Positions 18,514 through 27,140 of a stretch of DNA of 64,000 bases are shown here, one piece after another; the first letter of the stretch is position 1, and every line of letters begins with the position of its first letter. The position numbers and the translations under genes were made by a program. Origin of the DNA: Verrucomicrobiales bacterium (GTDB lineage Bacteria > Verrucomicrobiota > Verrucomicrobiia > Verrucomicrobiales > DEV007); NCBI GenBank assembly GCA_029212615.1, contig JARGPJ010000002.1, positions 558,001 to 622,000 of the forward strand. Direction: 5' to 3'. Below the pieces are notes generated by a model. It saw only the letters and a program-made list of their open reading frames with translations, made no database searches and was not told the origin of the DNA.

Positions 18514-20727
18514 ATGGCACTGCCTTTTCCATCCCGCAGATCGCTCATCCTGCTCCTATCCCCTCCTCTCGTCGCCGCGCTCATTTCATTGCTCTGGCAA
18601 ACCGACTTTGCGCGTGAATTGGAGAATGTGACGATCGACAGAAGGTTTATCGCCAGAAGCGAGCGGGACCCGGCACCGCACCCTGAGATCGCACTCGTGG
18701 GAATCGGAGAACAGTCACTGGAGAAGGTGGGACGCTGGCAGGATTGGACCCGCGATATACATGCTCAGTTTCTAACGGCCCTCACCTACCGTCCCCCGAA
18801 AATCATCGCTTTCGACCTCTTCTTCCCGGAAGCCAGCAAGAATGAATCCCAAGACCTCGCCTTTGCTGACGCACTGGCCTCAATGCACGGCTCGATGACC
18901 GGTATGTATGTTCAACCGGAAGAAGCAGGAACAGAACGCTCAATCCCCACCGATCCCGATCTCCTTGCCACCCTGTCGGCCCTGCCGAACTTCGAAGGGG
19001 ATATCAATGCTGTCTTGGGAGGCAGTTCCGCGGACCTGCCAATCCCTGTCATCGCTGAGAGTTCCTACACTGGATCAGTGAACTTTCCCCCTTCCGAAAT
19101 CGACGGATTAAGGCGCGAGATCCCTCTAATCGTTCGACTGAACGACCAGATCTACCCTTCACTCGTTCTCCAGATGCTGATGCAGAAAGCGGACGCAAAA
19201 CCTGAAGATGTACACATCTACCTAGGCAGGGAGATCCGGGTCCCCAAAGCCGGGGGAGGGTCGTGGTCCATCCCCATTGATCAACGTGGCCTTCACTATC
19301 TGAATTACCGGAGCACAGCACGTTTTCTGATCACAGACTACATCGCGCTCTTTCTCCAGATCAATAAAACGGCTTCAGGTGCGCCCTGGCCTGATGAACT
19401 CCCGCCGATTGAAGATCAAATCGTCATCGTTGGTCAAAGCGCTCAGGGCCTCTCCGACTTCGGACCGACCCCCTACCGCGCCCTCGACCCGCTCTTTGTC
19501 GTGCAGGCGACAGCACTTGACAGCATTCTTCGAGAGGATTTCATCACACGAACTTCACCCGGCCTGACCCTGGGGGCCTGGCTCATCCTCGCGTGGGGCA
19601 CGATGTTTCTACTGCAACGGGCCCCAACCCTTCTCGCGATCCTGATTCCCGCAGTCATCGTTGTTAGTTTCGTCGGAATCGCATTTGCCGTGTTCACCAG
19701 TCATTCCATTCTCTTCCCTATGGTTCTCCCTATCGCAGGGTTTGTTGCCGTCCATTCTATCATGATCGGAGATCGGCTCGCGGTGGAGTCAAAGGAGAAA
19801 AAGTACATTCGCGGGGTCTTCGGCTCGTATGTAGCTCCAGACATCGTCAATCAAATCATCAGTTCAGGAAAGACGCCCGAGCTGGGTGGTGAAAAGGTCA
19901 ACATCACGGTTCTCTTCAGCGACATCCAGGGCTTCTCAACCTTCTCCGAGCAGCTCACTCCGGAAGCACTCGTGGAACTGATGGTCGAGTATCTCTCCGC
20001 CCTCACTGACATCGTGACAGACTCCGGCGGCACCCTCGACAAATATATCGGTGACGCCATTGACGCCATGTTCGGCGCTCCTTTACCACTCGAAGGCCAC
20101 GCCTACAAAGGAGTCATGGCCGCGATCAAAATGCAGCGCAAACAAATCGAACTCGATGAATTCTGGCAAGAGGAAAACCGTCCTGAAATCATTCAGCAAA
20201 TGCGCACCCGTATCGGCCTCAACACAGGAGCCGCCGTCGTCGGAAACATGGGTTCGAAGCGTCGCTTCAACTACACCATGATGGGTGACAATGTGAACCT
20301 CGGAGCCCGCTGCGAATCCGCGGCAAAAACCTATGGTGTCTACACCATGATCACTGAAGACACCTACCGCGCTGCCCGTGAAGTGAAAGACGACATCGTC
20401 TACCGCTACCTTGATCAAATCATCGTTCAAGGCAGGACCCTCCCCGTCAAAATCTACGAAGTCTTCGAGCAGGCCAACCGGGTGAGCGAAGACAGTATCC
20501 GCTGCATCGAAATTTATGAGGAAGCCTACCGGGCCTACCTCGCTTGCGAATGGGACAAGGCAATCTCCCTCTTCGAACAATCGTCCGCCCTTGAATTTTA
20601 TCAGCCGGGTCGCGACCACGGCATTAAAACCAATCCATCCCTCGTCATGATCGCCCGGTGTGAGGTCATGAAAGGCACCCCTCCGGAGGAAAACTGGGAT
20701 GGCGTCTACCGGATGACCACGAAGTAG
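18514..20727 (+). CDS. CHASE2-domain class III adenylate/guanylate cyclase
   Basis: A 737-aa membrane sensor cyclase: an N-terminal helix, an extracytoplasmic CHASE2 domain (residues about 30-340), three transmembrane helices (about 347-420) and a class III catalytic domain. Metal aspartates are D470 (LFSDIQGF) and D514 (KYIGDAID). The purine-recognition pair is K510 and T588 (NYTMMGD), a Lys/Thr combination known from bacterial adenylate cyclases such as CyaC, so cAMP is the likelier product. The transition-state Asn/Arg are in NVNLGARCE. A roughly 100-aa helical tail follows. It is divergent from the FecR-TpsA-TpsB operon across 117 bp. Confidence 0.93.
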   Translation: MALPFPSRRSLILLLSPPLVAALISLLWQTDFARELENVTIDRRFIARSERDPAPHPEIALVGIGEQSLEKVGRWQDWTRDIHAQFLTALTYRPPKIIAFDLFFPEASKNESQDLAFADALASMHGSMTGMYVQPEEAGTERSIPTDPDLLATLSALPNFEGDINAVLGGSSADLPIPVIAESSYTGSVNFPPSEIDGLRREIPLIVRLNDQIYPSLVLQMLMQKADAKPEDVHIYLGREIRVPKAGGGSWSIPIDQRGLHYLNYRSTARFLITDYIALFLQINKTASGAPWPDELPPIEDQIVIVGQSAQGLSDFGPTPYRALDPLFVVQATALDSILREDFITRTSPGLTLGAWLILAWGTMFLLQRAPTLLAILIPAVIVVSFVGIAFAVFTSHSILFPMVLPIAGFVAVHSIMIGDRLAVESKEKKYIRGVFGSYVAPDIVNQIISSGKTPELGGEKVNITVLFSDIQGFSTFSEQLTPEALVELMVEYLSALTDIVTDSGGTLDKYIGDAIDAMFGAPLPLEGHAYKGVMAAIKMQRKQIELDEFWQEENRPEIIQQMRTRIGLNTGAAVVGNMGSKRRFNYTMMGDNVNLGARCESAAKTYGVYTMITEDTYRAAREVKDDIVYRYLDQIIVQGRTLPVKIYEVFEQANRVSEDSIRCIEIYEEAYRAYLACEWDKAISLFEQSSALEFYQPGRDHGIKTNPSLVMIARCEVMKGTPPEENWDGVYRMTTK

Positions 20728-20752
20728 TAACTCTGCCGTCGCTGGAACGCCG

Positions 20753-20817
20753 GGTCAGGAGAACCGCGGCCGCTGACAAGCCCTCCTCCTGACCGAAATT
20801 CTGACAACAAGAATTTC
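20753..20817. terminator. Two adjacent hairpins between convergent genes
   Basis: Hairpin 1 pairs GGTCAGGAG (20753-20761) with CTCCTGACC (20786-20794). Hairpin 2 pairs GAAATTCT (20795-20802) with AGAATTTC (20810-20817). Both are perfect and lie between the cyclase (+) and the response-regulator/kinase gene (-). No long T-run follows, so efficiency as an intrinsic terminator is uncertain. Confidence 0.5.
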
Positions 20818-20841
20818 ATCCTCGGCGACAGGAATCCTCAA

Positions 20842-21957
20842 TTATTCTCCGAAGGTCAAGAGCCATTCCGCGCCGGGTTCCGCCTGACGCACCTTGATGG
20901 TAACTCCCAGGCGATCACAGAGCTTCTTGACGATAGACAGTCCCAACCCCGTCGATACCTCATCACCGGTTGGCCTTGCTGAAAGCCTCCGATAGGGAGT
21001 GAAAAGCTCCTCCATATCCGCATCACTGAAACCTGGGCCCTCATCAGAAACCCGCAAGGTGGTCGTCTTTGTGTTTTCCATGAGGATATTCACCTGCGAT
21101 CCTGCCGGTGAAAATTTGATCGCATTACTGATCAAATTCCCGAGGACCCGGCGCAACGCTGTCCGGTCCGTCTCAATCATCCGCTCCTCATCGGTGAGAG
21201 TCACTTTAAGTGAAATACGTTTAGCTCTCGCCCTCTGATCATGTTGTTTGACCAACTCTGCAATGAGTTGATTGAGTGAAACCTTCTGAAGGTCGAACTT
21301 TATCTCCGTTTTTGACTCTCTCGCATTGGCAAGAAAGTCATCGATGAAATGGATGGCCTGCCCCGTCGATTCATCAATCGTTCCGACAATCTTCGCAGCC
21401 TTGTCAGGAAGCCCTTCCATCTCCCCCAGCAGCTGAGCGCTGAAACTGGCGCTCCCGATCCAATTCTTCAAATCGTGCGCCATGATTTCAAGAAACCGCT
21501 CAGTATTGCTGAGAAGCTCAGAGCACTCGTCGCGCATAAACTTCAGTTCCAAATGGGTTCTCACTCTCGCAAGCAATTCTGCTTTATTAAAAGGTTTAGT
21601 GACATAGTCAAAACCACCGGATTCCAGAGCTTTAACAATGGAATTCTTGTCATCACTTGCTGACAAAAATATAACTGGAACCTCTTCCATTCCCTCAATT
21701 TCCTGAAACTCCCGACAAACCTGAAACCCGTCAAGCTTGGGCATGAGGATGTCCAGGAGGACCAGATCAGGCAACCGTGCCCTGACCCTTTCGAGCGCTT
21801 GCTCTCCATCATTCGCCACCATGAAATCATAGCCGAAGGCAGCAAGCATCGTCCCCACGACTTGAATATTCTGCGGCTCATCATCCACGATGAGAATCGT
21901 TCCCACTTTATCACTCGATATTTTCATCATTGCTGGCTGCGCCTTCGCTTCTTTCAC
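20842..21957 (-). CDS. Response regulator-histidine kinase hybrid (REC-HisKA-HATPase)
   Basis: 371 aa, cytoplasmic. An N-terminal receiver (residues about 20-135) carries phosphoacceptor D69 in LVLLDILMP and the conserved Lys in VTKPF. A kinase core follows with phosphohistidine H161 in AHDLKNW, the N-box NLISNAIKFSP, and ATP-lid motifs DEGPGF and TGLGLSIVKKL. Receivers fused upstream of a kinase usually act as relay switches. Its ATG overlaps the stop of the preceding CHASE3 kinase by four bases, so the two are almost certainly co-translated and probably form one phosphorelay. The output is unknown; no DNA-binding domain is seen in either. Confidence 0.9.
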   Translation of the reverse strand: MKEAKAQPAMMKISSDKVGTILIVDDEPQNIQVVGTMLAAFGYDFMVANDGEQALERVRARLPDLVLLDILMPKLDGFQVCREFQEIEGMEEVPVIFLSASDDKNSIVKALESGGFDYVTKPFNKAELLARVRTHLELKFMRDECSELLSNTERFLEIMAHDLKNWIGSASFSAQLLGEMEGLPDKAAKIVGTIDESTGQAIHFIDDFLANARESKTEIKFDLQKVSLNQLIAELVKQHDQRARAKRISLKVTLTDEERMIETDRTALRRVLGNLISNAIKFSPAGSQVNILMENTKTTTLRVSDEGPGFSDADMEELFTPYRRLSARPTGDEVSTGLGLSIVKKLCDRLGVTIKVRQAEPGAEWLLTFGE

Positions 21958-24152
21958 GCTTCTCTTTCTACACCTGAAATCTCCGTGATGATGCCGCTGA
22001 ATTCGGCCAACTTTCTCTCAAGACCACTTTGATCGAATCGCTCAGTCATTGAAACCAGTTCACCGGCATAATCGCTCAAGGCCTCGACGTCGTATTGCTT
22101 CGCTAAATCATCGATGACCTGCGCCACAGACAACACCTCACTGAACACCATCGCAGAAGTGAGTTCTTCCCACTCAGCCTCATAAAGCTCCCCTAACGAG
22201 TTGACCAACTCTGTGTGGTCCCCCTCAGGAACAGGAGTCGATACCGCTTTGGTTTCAGTATTATTTCGCTCCTTCAAGCGATTGCCTTCCGCCGAAGAAA
22301 GGACATCTTTGAGTGCTGAAAACAGCCGTAGTCCGGTAAAGGGTTTCCGGATGTAACCTTCAAAGCTTTCCCTGAGCCGCCTCTCTTCTTTGAGTAAACT
22401 CGAGGCGGTGATTGCGATGACAGGGATCCCGCTCCAGTCCGGATTCTCCAACATCCGCTGCCGGGCCACTTCACCGTCCATCACCGGCATGCGAATATCC
22501 ATGAGAACGAGATCAAAGCGTTGCCTCTCCAACTTCTGCAGTGCTTCAAGTCCATTCCCTGCGAACGCAAGAGCATGATGACTCTCCTCAAAGAAACCTT
22601 CAATCAAATCCCGGTTATAAGGATTATCATCGACTACAAGGATCTTTGAAGCACTGAGCTGATTCAAATGCCAACCCTCGTAATCCTGAACATGCTCAAG
22701 CGAAAGGTGATCGCACTGCTCCACATTCGGAAGAATCACGCGAAACAATGCCCCCTCACCGACATTACTCTCGACCTCCAGTGTTCCACTCATGAGAAAC
22801 ACCAGCTCACGACTGATACTGAGCCCGAGCCCGGTTCCGCCTTGCATTTCGTCCAGGAGATCGACCTGTTCGAACGGCTTGAAAATGGTCGCCATTTTGT
22901 CCTCAGGGATTCCCCTTCCGGTATCGGATACCTCCACAAAAAATGTGCACGCCTGACCCTTAGTCACCTCCGACGAAAAGAAGCGAACCGTGATCCGGCC
23001 CGCTTCAGTGAATTTAAACGCGTTCCCGACGAGGTTCACCATGATCTGACGAAGGCGCATACTGTCGAGCACGAGGATCTCGGGGCAGGCTTCATCGACC
23101 TCCACACTGAATTTGATCCCGCTACCGGCGGCCTCACTTTCAAACAGTAAGGTTATCCCTCTGGCAAAATCGCTCACCGAAACCGGTGCTTCATCCAACT
23201 CCAGGATACCCGATTCAATCTTCGAAAGATCCAGAATGTCATTGATGAGTTCAGCGAGAGAGGCCCCGCTTTTTGAAATAGCAGAGAGAAAACGCTTCCC
23301 TCTCGTGGAGGAAACTTCTGCTTCAAGAAGTTCAGTGAACCCGAGCATCGCGTTCAGCGGAGTCCGGATCTCATGGTTCATGCTCGCGAGAAACTTACTT
23401 TTCTCACGATCCGCACGCTGTGCCGCATCCTTCTCCTTTTCCATCTCACGAACTCTGCCTTGTTCACGAAGGCTCCCCAGCAACAGTCCCACTCCAATGA
23501 TTCCCGTTCCCAGCGCAAAGAAAGCCGCGAGGTTCATGACAAGGGTTACTCGACTCAAGGTCTTCTGAAATTTCCTCTCAGCTTCCTCGATCATCAGTGA
23601 CAGCGTCGATCTCATGCCTCTGACCTCTGCCCGGACCGCATTCGTGAGATCCTTCCTTACCTCAGCGCGTATCGCCGATTGGGACATCTCAAAACCCTCG
23701 AGGAGCCGGATCTGAACCGCTTCGAGCAGTTCAGCATCTCTCTCTTCAACCTTAGACACCGCGGATTCTAAACTCGCTGAGAGAACGGGAAACTCGACGA
23801 CCTGCTCCTCCAGATTCTGGAGAAGCTCTTTCTTATCCCCCCTTGCTTTCATGAAAGGCTCAAGAAAGTCTTCATCCCCGGTGATCAAAAAACCACGCTG
23901 CCCCGTCTCGGTATCGATGATAAGCCGCTCCAGGTCTGACATCCCGAGATCGAGGCGGTTCAGCTGCTGAACACTTTCGCGGCTCATGCTCAACTTCGCC
24001 TTCGAAGCCCAGGCCGCGATAGCCACCCCTACGAGGATTGAAATGTTAATGCCGAACAAGGCACTGACAAAAAAGGTTCGCCAGCCCGTGTTCATGTATT
24101 TGTGAGGAGATTGCATTTCTTCGCCGGTGCTCGCGTCCTCCACTCCTATCAT
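21954..24152 (-). CDS. CHASE3 hybrid sensor histidine kinase
   Basis: A 732-aa inner-membrane kinase. Transmembrane helices lie at about 25-47 and 203-225 and enclose a CHASE3 sensor (LIIDTETGQRGFLITGDEDF). The HisKA phospho-His is H260 (SMNHEIRTPLNAM), followed by a HATPase (NLVGNAFKFT, DTGRGI, GGTGLGLSIS). A C-terminal receiver follows (ILVVDDNPYNRD, LVLMDIRMPVMDG, RKPF). The last about 90 residues are helical like an HPt domain but lack the H-x-x-K-G signature, so the phosphorelay acceptor is not obvious. It overlaps the downstream REC-kinase gene by ATGA. Confidence 0.92.
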   Translation of the reverse strand: MIGVEDASTGEEMQSPHKYMNTGWRTFFVSALFGINISILVGVAIAAWASKAKLSMSRESVQQLNRLDLGMSDLERLIIDTETGQRGFLITGDEDFLEPFMKARGDKKELLQNLEEQVVEFPVLSASLESAVSKVEERDAELLEAVQIRLLEGFEMSQSAIRAEVRKDLTNAVRAEVRGMRSTLSLMIEEAERKFQKTLSRVTLVMNLAAFFALGTGIIGVGLLLGSLREQGRVREMEKEKDAAQRADREKSKFLASMNHEIRTPLNAMLGFTELLEAEVSSTRGKRFLSAISKSGASLAELINDILDLSKIESGILELDEAPVSVSDFARGITLLFESEAAGSGIKFSVEVDEACPEILVLDSMRLRQIMVNLVGNAFKFTEAGRITVRFFSSEVTKGQACTFFVEVSDTGRGIPEDKMATIFKPFEQVDLLDEMQGGTGLGLSISRELVFLMSGTLEVESNVGEGALFRVILPNVEQCDHLSLEHVQDYEGWHLNQLSASKILVVDDNPYNRDLIEGFFEESHHALAFAGNGLEALQKLERQRFDLVLMDIRMPVMDGEVARQRMLENPDWSGIPVIAITASSLLKEERRLRESFEGYIRKPFTGLRLFSALKDVLSSAEGNRLKERNNTETKAVSTPVPEGDHTELVNSLGELYEAEWEELTSAMVFSEVLSVAQVIDDLAKQYDVEALSDYAGELVSMTERFDQSGLERKLAEFSGIITEISGVEREA

Positions 24153-24169
24153 TGATCAAGAGTGAACAC

Positions 24170-24202
24170 AAAAAACCGGGCGTTCGAAAACGAATCGCCC
24201 GG
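24170..24202 (-). terminator. Intrinsic terminator after the DUF1328 gene
   Basis: On the minus strand, a near-perfect GC-rich stem (CCGGGCG...CGCCCGG, 24176-24202, with a TTTT loop) is followed by six T (24170-24175). It ends the DUF1328 transcript before the CHASE3 kinase gene. Confidence 0.85.
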
Positions 24203-24235
24203 CTTCAGTAACCTGAAAGGGTTTCATGATTCAGT

Positions 24236-24397
24236 TCATCGAATACGACGGCCCGCGATAAGGTGGATGATAAAGAATACGGCTCCCACTACAAGAAGGA
24301 CCCAGCCGATATTCAAGGCGAGTCCGCCGACACCGCCGAAGCCGAGAGCTACAGCGATAAGTCCGATAATGAGAAAGGTGATTGCCCAGGAGATCAT
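24236..24397 (-). CDS. DUF1328 (YtjA-like) small membrane protein
   Basis: 53 aa from the ATG at 24397 (MISWAITFLIIG). Two hydrophobic helices are separated by a Gly-rich turn (GFGGVGGLA) and the tail is short and basic, a hallmark of the DUF1328/YtjA family. The family is associated with stress and stationary phase; its molecular function is unknown. A sigma-54-like promoter (24460-24475) and a terminator frame it as a single-gene unit. The frame is open upstream to 24496, but those residues do not fit the family. Confidence 0.85.
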   Translation of the reverse strand: MISWAITFLIIGLIAVALGFGGVGGLALNIGWVLLVVGAVFFIIHLIAGRRIR

Positions 24398-24459
24398 AAT
24401 ATTTTGTTTTGAGTTAGTGTGGTAGCGCTCGTTTGTTCGCACTTTCCATCTCCTTTCAT

Positions 24460-24475
24460 CGCACCCTAAGTGCCA
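24460..24475 (-). promoter_or_regulatory. Sigma-54-like promoter of the DUF1328 gene
   Basis: The minus strand reads TGGCACTTAGGGTGCG, with GG and GC separated by exactly 10 bases and a perfect TGGCAC -24 block. The expected start site is near 24449, giving a leader of about 52 bases. This is the best-placed of five such elements in the island. Confidence 0.6.
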
Positions 24476-24586
24476 AGTCGACAAACAGAGACACAACCAC
24501 CTAACAGTAAGTTGCTTACAATATTAAAGACACTTTCAGAAATTGCCAACATGATGACATCTCCGGACTTCTGCACGACTCAATCC

Positions 24587-24599
24587 GTGCATTATGCAT
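24587..24599. promoter_or_regulatory. Possible activator site upstream of DUF1328
   Basis: GTGCATTATGCAT shares the TGC-N5-GCA core of the palindromes upstream of the sigma-54 activator gene and lies about 112 bp upstream of the DUF1328 sigma-54-like promoter. An overlapping inverted repeat TGCACG...CGTGCA spans 24572-24591. Confidence 0.35.
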
Positions 24600-24636
24600 G
24601 TTCTATCCGGTTCCTGAAAACGCGTGAAATGGGCAG

Positions 24637-24670
24637 AAAAAAAGTGGTGCGCTTGCACCACTTTTTCTTT
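24637..24670. terminator. Bidirectional intrinsic terminator
   Basis: A perfect 12-bp stem, AAAAAGTGGTGC (24639-24650) with GCACCACTTTTT (24655-24666), a GCTT loop, and A- and T-rich flanks. It ends the YqaE-lipoprotein transcript (minus strand). Confidence 0.85.
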
Positions 24671-24701
24671 TATTCACAGGGGGCCGTAGATAACTACAAA
24701 C

Positions 24702-25007
24702 CTAGTCCGGCGACCGGGAAATCTTTCCTGCCGACTGATTCATTCTTCCATCCGTGACGCCGGCAGCATGGGTCAGAGTATTTAGCTTCCGACCCTTTGC
24801 CGGCACTTTCCGCCCGGAGACACCGGAAGTATATTCCGGTAACGGCCCGCTCTCAGCCTCCCGAAGATGCGGCATCTCACGGTTTTCCGCCACCTGAGGC
24901 TTCACCTCCTGCGATTCTTTTACCTCACACGAGCTGAAAGGAAACATGATCAATGCCACAGTTGATTGTACTGTCAGGCACGACCTGAGCTTAAAGCGGG
25001 GGAACAT
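24702..25007 (-). CDS. Small lipoprotein of unknown function
   Basis: 101 aa with a lipoprotein signal ending at lipobox FSSC (Cys about residue 27). The mature part is short, charged and low in complexity, with no recognisable domain. It starts 12 bp after the YqaE gene on the same strand and is followed 31 bp on by a strong terminator, so the two form a bicistronic unit in the stress island. Confidence 0.65.
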   Translation of the reverse strand: MFPRFKLRSCLTVQSTVALIMFPFSSCEVKESQEVKPQVAENREMPHLREAESGPLPEYTSGVSGRKVPAKGRKLNTLTHAAGVTDGRMNQSAGKISRSPD

Positions 25008-25019
25008 CGCCCTGCCCCC

Positions 25020-25214
25020 TTAAGCCTCCAAAGAGGAATTACCACGCGTCAGGATTATGTAAATCGCGTGGATGATACCCGGAATATACCCCAGAAGTGT
25101 CAGCAACAGGTTGATCCAGAAATGGAGGCCCAATCCGACTTGGAGAAACACGCCAACAGGCGGAAGAAAAATGGCGAGGAGGATTCTTGCTAGGTCTTTA
25201 CTGCTTTCTTTCAT
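25020..25214 (-). CDS. YqaE/Pmp3 family small membrane protein
   Basis: 64 aa with two transmembrane helices and the family core ILLAIFLPPVGVFLQVGLG followed by LLLTLLGYIPGIIHAIYI. Pmp3/YqaE proteins are stress-induced membrane proteins in bacteria, yeast and plants (family knowledge). It is the first gene of a bicistron with the lipoprotein and is divergent from the sigma-54 activator gene across a 345-bp intergenic region holding palindromes and two sigma-54-like elements. Confidence 0.93.
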   Translation of the reverse strand: MKESSKDLARILLAIFLPPVGVFLQVGLGLHFWINLLLTLLGYIPGIIHAIYIILTRGNSSLEA

Positions 25215-25234
25215 AAATTGGTGTCCGGATCTAT

Positions 25235-25250
25235 CGCGGGAATCGTTCCA
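25235..25250 (-). promoter_or_regulatory. Sigma-54-like element upstream of YqaE
   Basis: The minus strand reads TGGAACGATTCCCGCG: GG-N10-GC, with -24 block TGGAAC and -12 block CCGC, a weaker match than the DUF1328 element. The -12 C is 22 bp from the start codon. Confidence 0.35.
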
Positions 25251-25408
25251 AGGCCATCACGACACGCACAACCCACTTATCGTAAGCGATCTACACGGAC
25301 ACCCCTCCATATCTATTCCCCATCCATAAACGCTTCAAGATTGCAATCTGCCACGCTGATATCGCAAAATTGCAAACATCCGCCTACTCATCGCTTCAAG
25401 CCTCAAGA

Positions 25409-25453
25409 TTGCGTAATGCAATAATTTAGAATCGTAGTCATTGCATTACGCAA
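25409..25453. promoter_or_regulatory. Paired palindromic operator/enhancer sites
   Basis: TTGCGTAATGCAA (25409-25421) and TTGCATTACGCAA (25441-25453) are exact reverse complements, each itself nearly palindromic (TTGC-N5-GCAA), centred 32 bp apart, about three helical turns. They extend to a perfect 14-bp inverted repeat. They lie about 80-120 bp upstream of the -24/-12-like element of the activator gene, a normal distance for enhancer sites of a sigma-54 activator. Confidence 0.6.
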
Positions 25454-25530
25454 GACCGAACCGCTATCCTCCTGCTCAAAAGAGGCGCCAAATCAAGCAG
25501 CAGTATGGCCTGAAGCGCTCAAACTGAACC

Positions 25531-25546
25531 TGGCCTCCGAATTGCG
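25531..25546 (+). promoter_or_regulatory. Sigma-54-like element upstream of the activator gene
   Basis: TGGCCTCCGAATTGCG: GG-N10-GC with a perfect TTGC -12 block. The -12 C is only 15 bp from the ATG at 25560, so a transcript would start about three bases before the start codon. Either the mRNA is leaderless or this element is fortuitous. Confidence 0.35.
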
Positions 25547-25559
25547 AATACGATAGACA

Positions 25560-26918
25560 ATGGATATTTTAATCATTGATGATGAGCGCTCGGTCAGAGA
25601 ATCCACCCGCATGGCACTGGAGATCGACGATCACTATGTCGAGGCAATCGACAACGGGAAAACATCACTACTTCGTCTCAAGGAAGACCCTTTTGATCTC
25701 ATTATCCTCGATCTGAACCTCGGCGATGAAAACGGGTTGGACATTCTCGAACAGATCCAGAAACGACACCCCCGTATTCCGGTCGTAATGTTCACTGCCG
25801 AGGCATCAATCGACTCCGCGGTGAAAGCTATCCAGCTGGGAGCAATGGACTATCTCGAGAAGCCGTTCACTCCCGAACAACTCCGGAGCGTTGTCGCACG
25901 GTCCCGCAACTGGAAACAGATGCATGACCGCATTGAAGAACTTGAAGTCGAGGTTTCAAATCAATCTCCTCCCGCGATTTTTGAATCCCGGGATCCAGTC
26001 ATGAGTGACTCTCTGGAAATTCTCTTCCGGGCGGCACCGACCGCGGCTTCACTTCTCATCCTTGGTGAGAGCGGTACCGGAAAGAGCCTTGTCGCACGTG
26101 AACTTCATCAGCGAAGCCATCTAAAAGCGAAACCATTCGTCACGATCTCGTGTCCAAGCCTTTCCAAAGAACTGCTCGAGAGCGAACTTTTCGGCCACGT
26201 TAAAGGCTCATTCACAGGAGCCATTAAAGATAAATGGGGAAAAGTACACGAAGCGAACGGAGGGACCTTATTCCTCGATGAGATTGGCGAGCTACCACTC
26301 GACATTCAACCCAAGCTACTCCGCCTGCTGCAAGAAAGAGAGTATGAAAGGCTCGGCGAAACGAAAACCCGCCAGGCTGAAGTCAGGGTAATCGCTGCTA
26401 CTAACAAGAACCTAAAGCAATGCGTCGAGGAAGGAACCTTTCGCGAGGATCTATACTACCGCCTGAATGTTATCGCGGTTGAAATGCCTCCCCTCAGAGA
26501 ACGTCCGAACGATCTCCGCTTTTTCGCAGAGTCCTTCGTGAAGTTCTTCGCCAAACAAACCTCACGTGCAATTGATGGTTTCAGCGAAAGCGGTCTCAGT
26601 CATCTCGTGAGCCATGACTGGCCGGGGAATCTCCGTGAACTCAGAAACGCCATTGAGCGTGCCGTCATTCTCAGTCGAAATTCCTCCCTCGAGGACGAAG
26701 ACCTTCCCACTCCGGAGTCAGCCGGAGCCGGAAGCAACAGTTCCGGAGGCAGTGAAACTCCTCTTCATCCGGGTGGCAATGTCACCATTGAAGAACTCGA
26801 AGAGGAACACATTCGACGTGTCCTCGCACGAGCTTCCACCCTCCAGGAAGCAGCCGAAAATCTCGGAATTGATCAAGCAACCCTCTACCGCAAACGGAAG
26901 AAGCTCGGAATCCAATAA
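25560..26918 (+). CDS. AlgB/NtrC-type sigma-54-dependent response regulator
   Basis: A 452-aa bacterial enhancer-binding protein. The receiver (residues 1-118) has phosphoacceptor D51 ([13 protein letters not shown]) and the KPF lysine. The AAA+ domain has Walker A GESGTGKS at 169-176, the sigma-54 contact loop GSFTGA at 216-221 (Ser instead of the usual Ala), Walker [11 protein letters not shown] and the [10 protein letters not shown] arginine-finger region. The Fis-type helix-turn-helix sits at the very C-terminus ([17 protein letters not shown]), a form typical of AlgB. No cognate kinase is adjacent; the nearest are at 20842-24152. Palindromes upstream suggest autoregulation. Confidence 0.95.
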   Translation: MDILIIDDERSVRESTRMALEIDDHYVEAIDNGKTSLLRLKEDPFDLIILDLNLGDENGLDILEQIQKRHPRIPVVMFTAEASIDSAVKAIQLGAMDYLEKPFTPEQLRSVVARSRNWKQMHDRIEELEVEVSNQSPPAIFESRDPVMSDSLEILFRAAPTAASLLILGESGTGKSLVARELHQRSHLKAKPFVTISCPSLSKELLESELFGHVKGSFTGAIKDKWGKVHEANGGTLFLDEIGELPLDIQPKLLRLLQEREYERLGETKTRQAEVRVIAATNKNLKQCVEEGTFREDLYYRLNVIAVEMPPLRERPNDLRFFAESFVKFFAKQTSRAIDGFSESGLSHLVSHDWPGNLRELRNAIERAVILSRNSSLEDEDLPTPESAGAGSNSSGGSETPLHPGGNVTIEELEEEHIRRVLARASTLQEAAENLGIDQATLYRKRKKLGIQ

Positions 26919-26947
26919 GAGCACCCTAACCTAAACCCATAACAACC

Positions 26948-27103
26948 ATGAAAATACACCTCATTCTGGCAACCCTGATCACTTCAGTCGCTCTCTTCTC
27001 CTGTGAGAAGAAGTCGGGAGTGGAGAAAGCAGCCGACGACATCGGCGACGCCGCTGAAGAAGTCGCTGACGAAATTGGCGATGCAGCCAGAGCGGCTGAA
27101 TAA
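26948..27103 (+). CDS. Short entericidin-like lipoprotein (51 aa)
   Basis: ATG at 26948, 29 bp after the activator stop, encodes 51 aa: a lipoprotein signal with lipobox LFSC (Cys19), then an amphipathic Ala/Asp/Glu-rich helix with repeated heptad-like AADDIGDAAEEVADEIGDAA. It is the size and style of entericidin or Lpp-like envelope lipoproteins; exact function unknown. It is probably cotranscribed with the activator and followed by a terminator at 27141-27170. Confidence 0.8.
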   Translation: MKIHLILATLITSVALFSCEKKSGVEKAADDIGDAAEEVADEIGDAARAAE

Positions 27104-27140
27104 AGCTTAATGCCCTGTCCTTAGAACGACTCGGCAGGAT

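Larger units (their letters stand above)
25215..25559. other. 345-bp divergent regulatory region
   Basis: No gene is seen here. It separates the YqaE operon (-) from the activator gene (+). It holds a sigma-54-like element for each direction (25235-25250 minus, 25531-25546 plus), a pair of TTGC-N5-GCAA palindromes (25409-25421, 25441-25453), an imperfect copy TTGCAATCTGCCA (25341-25353), and repeated CGCTTCAAG and CAAGATTGC words. Confidence 0.6.

Noticed and set aside
22100..22270. HPt domain at the C-terminus of the CHASE3 kinase
   Set aside because: Helical, but the H-x-x-K-G phosphotransfer signature is missing, so it is described only as HPt-like.
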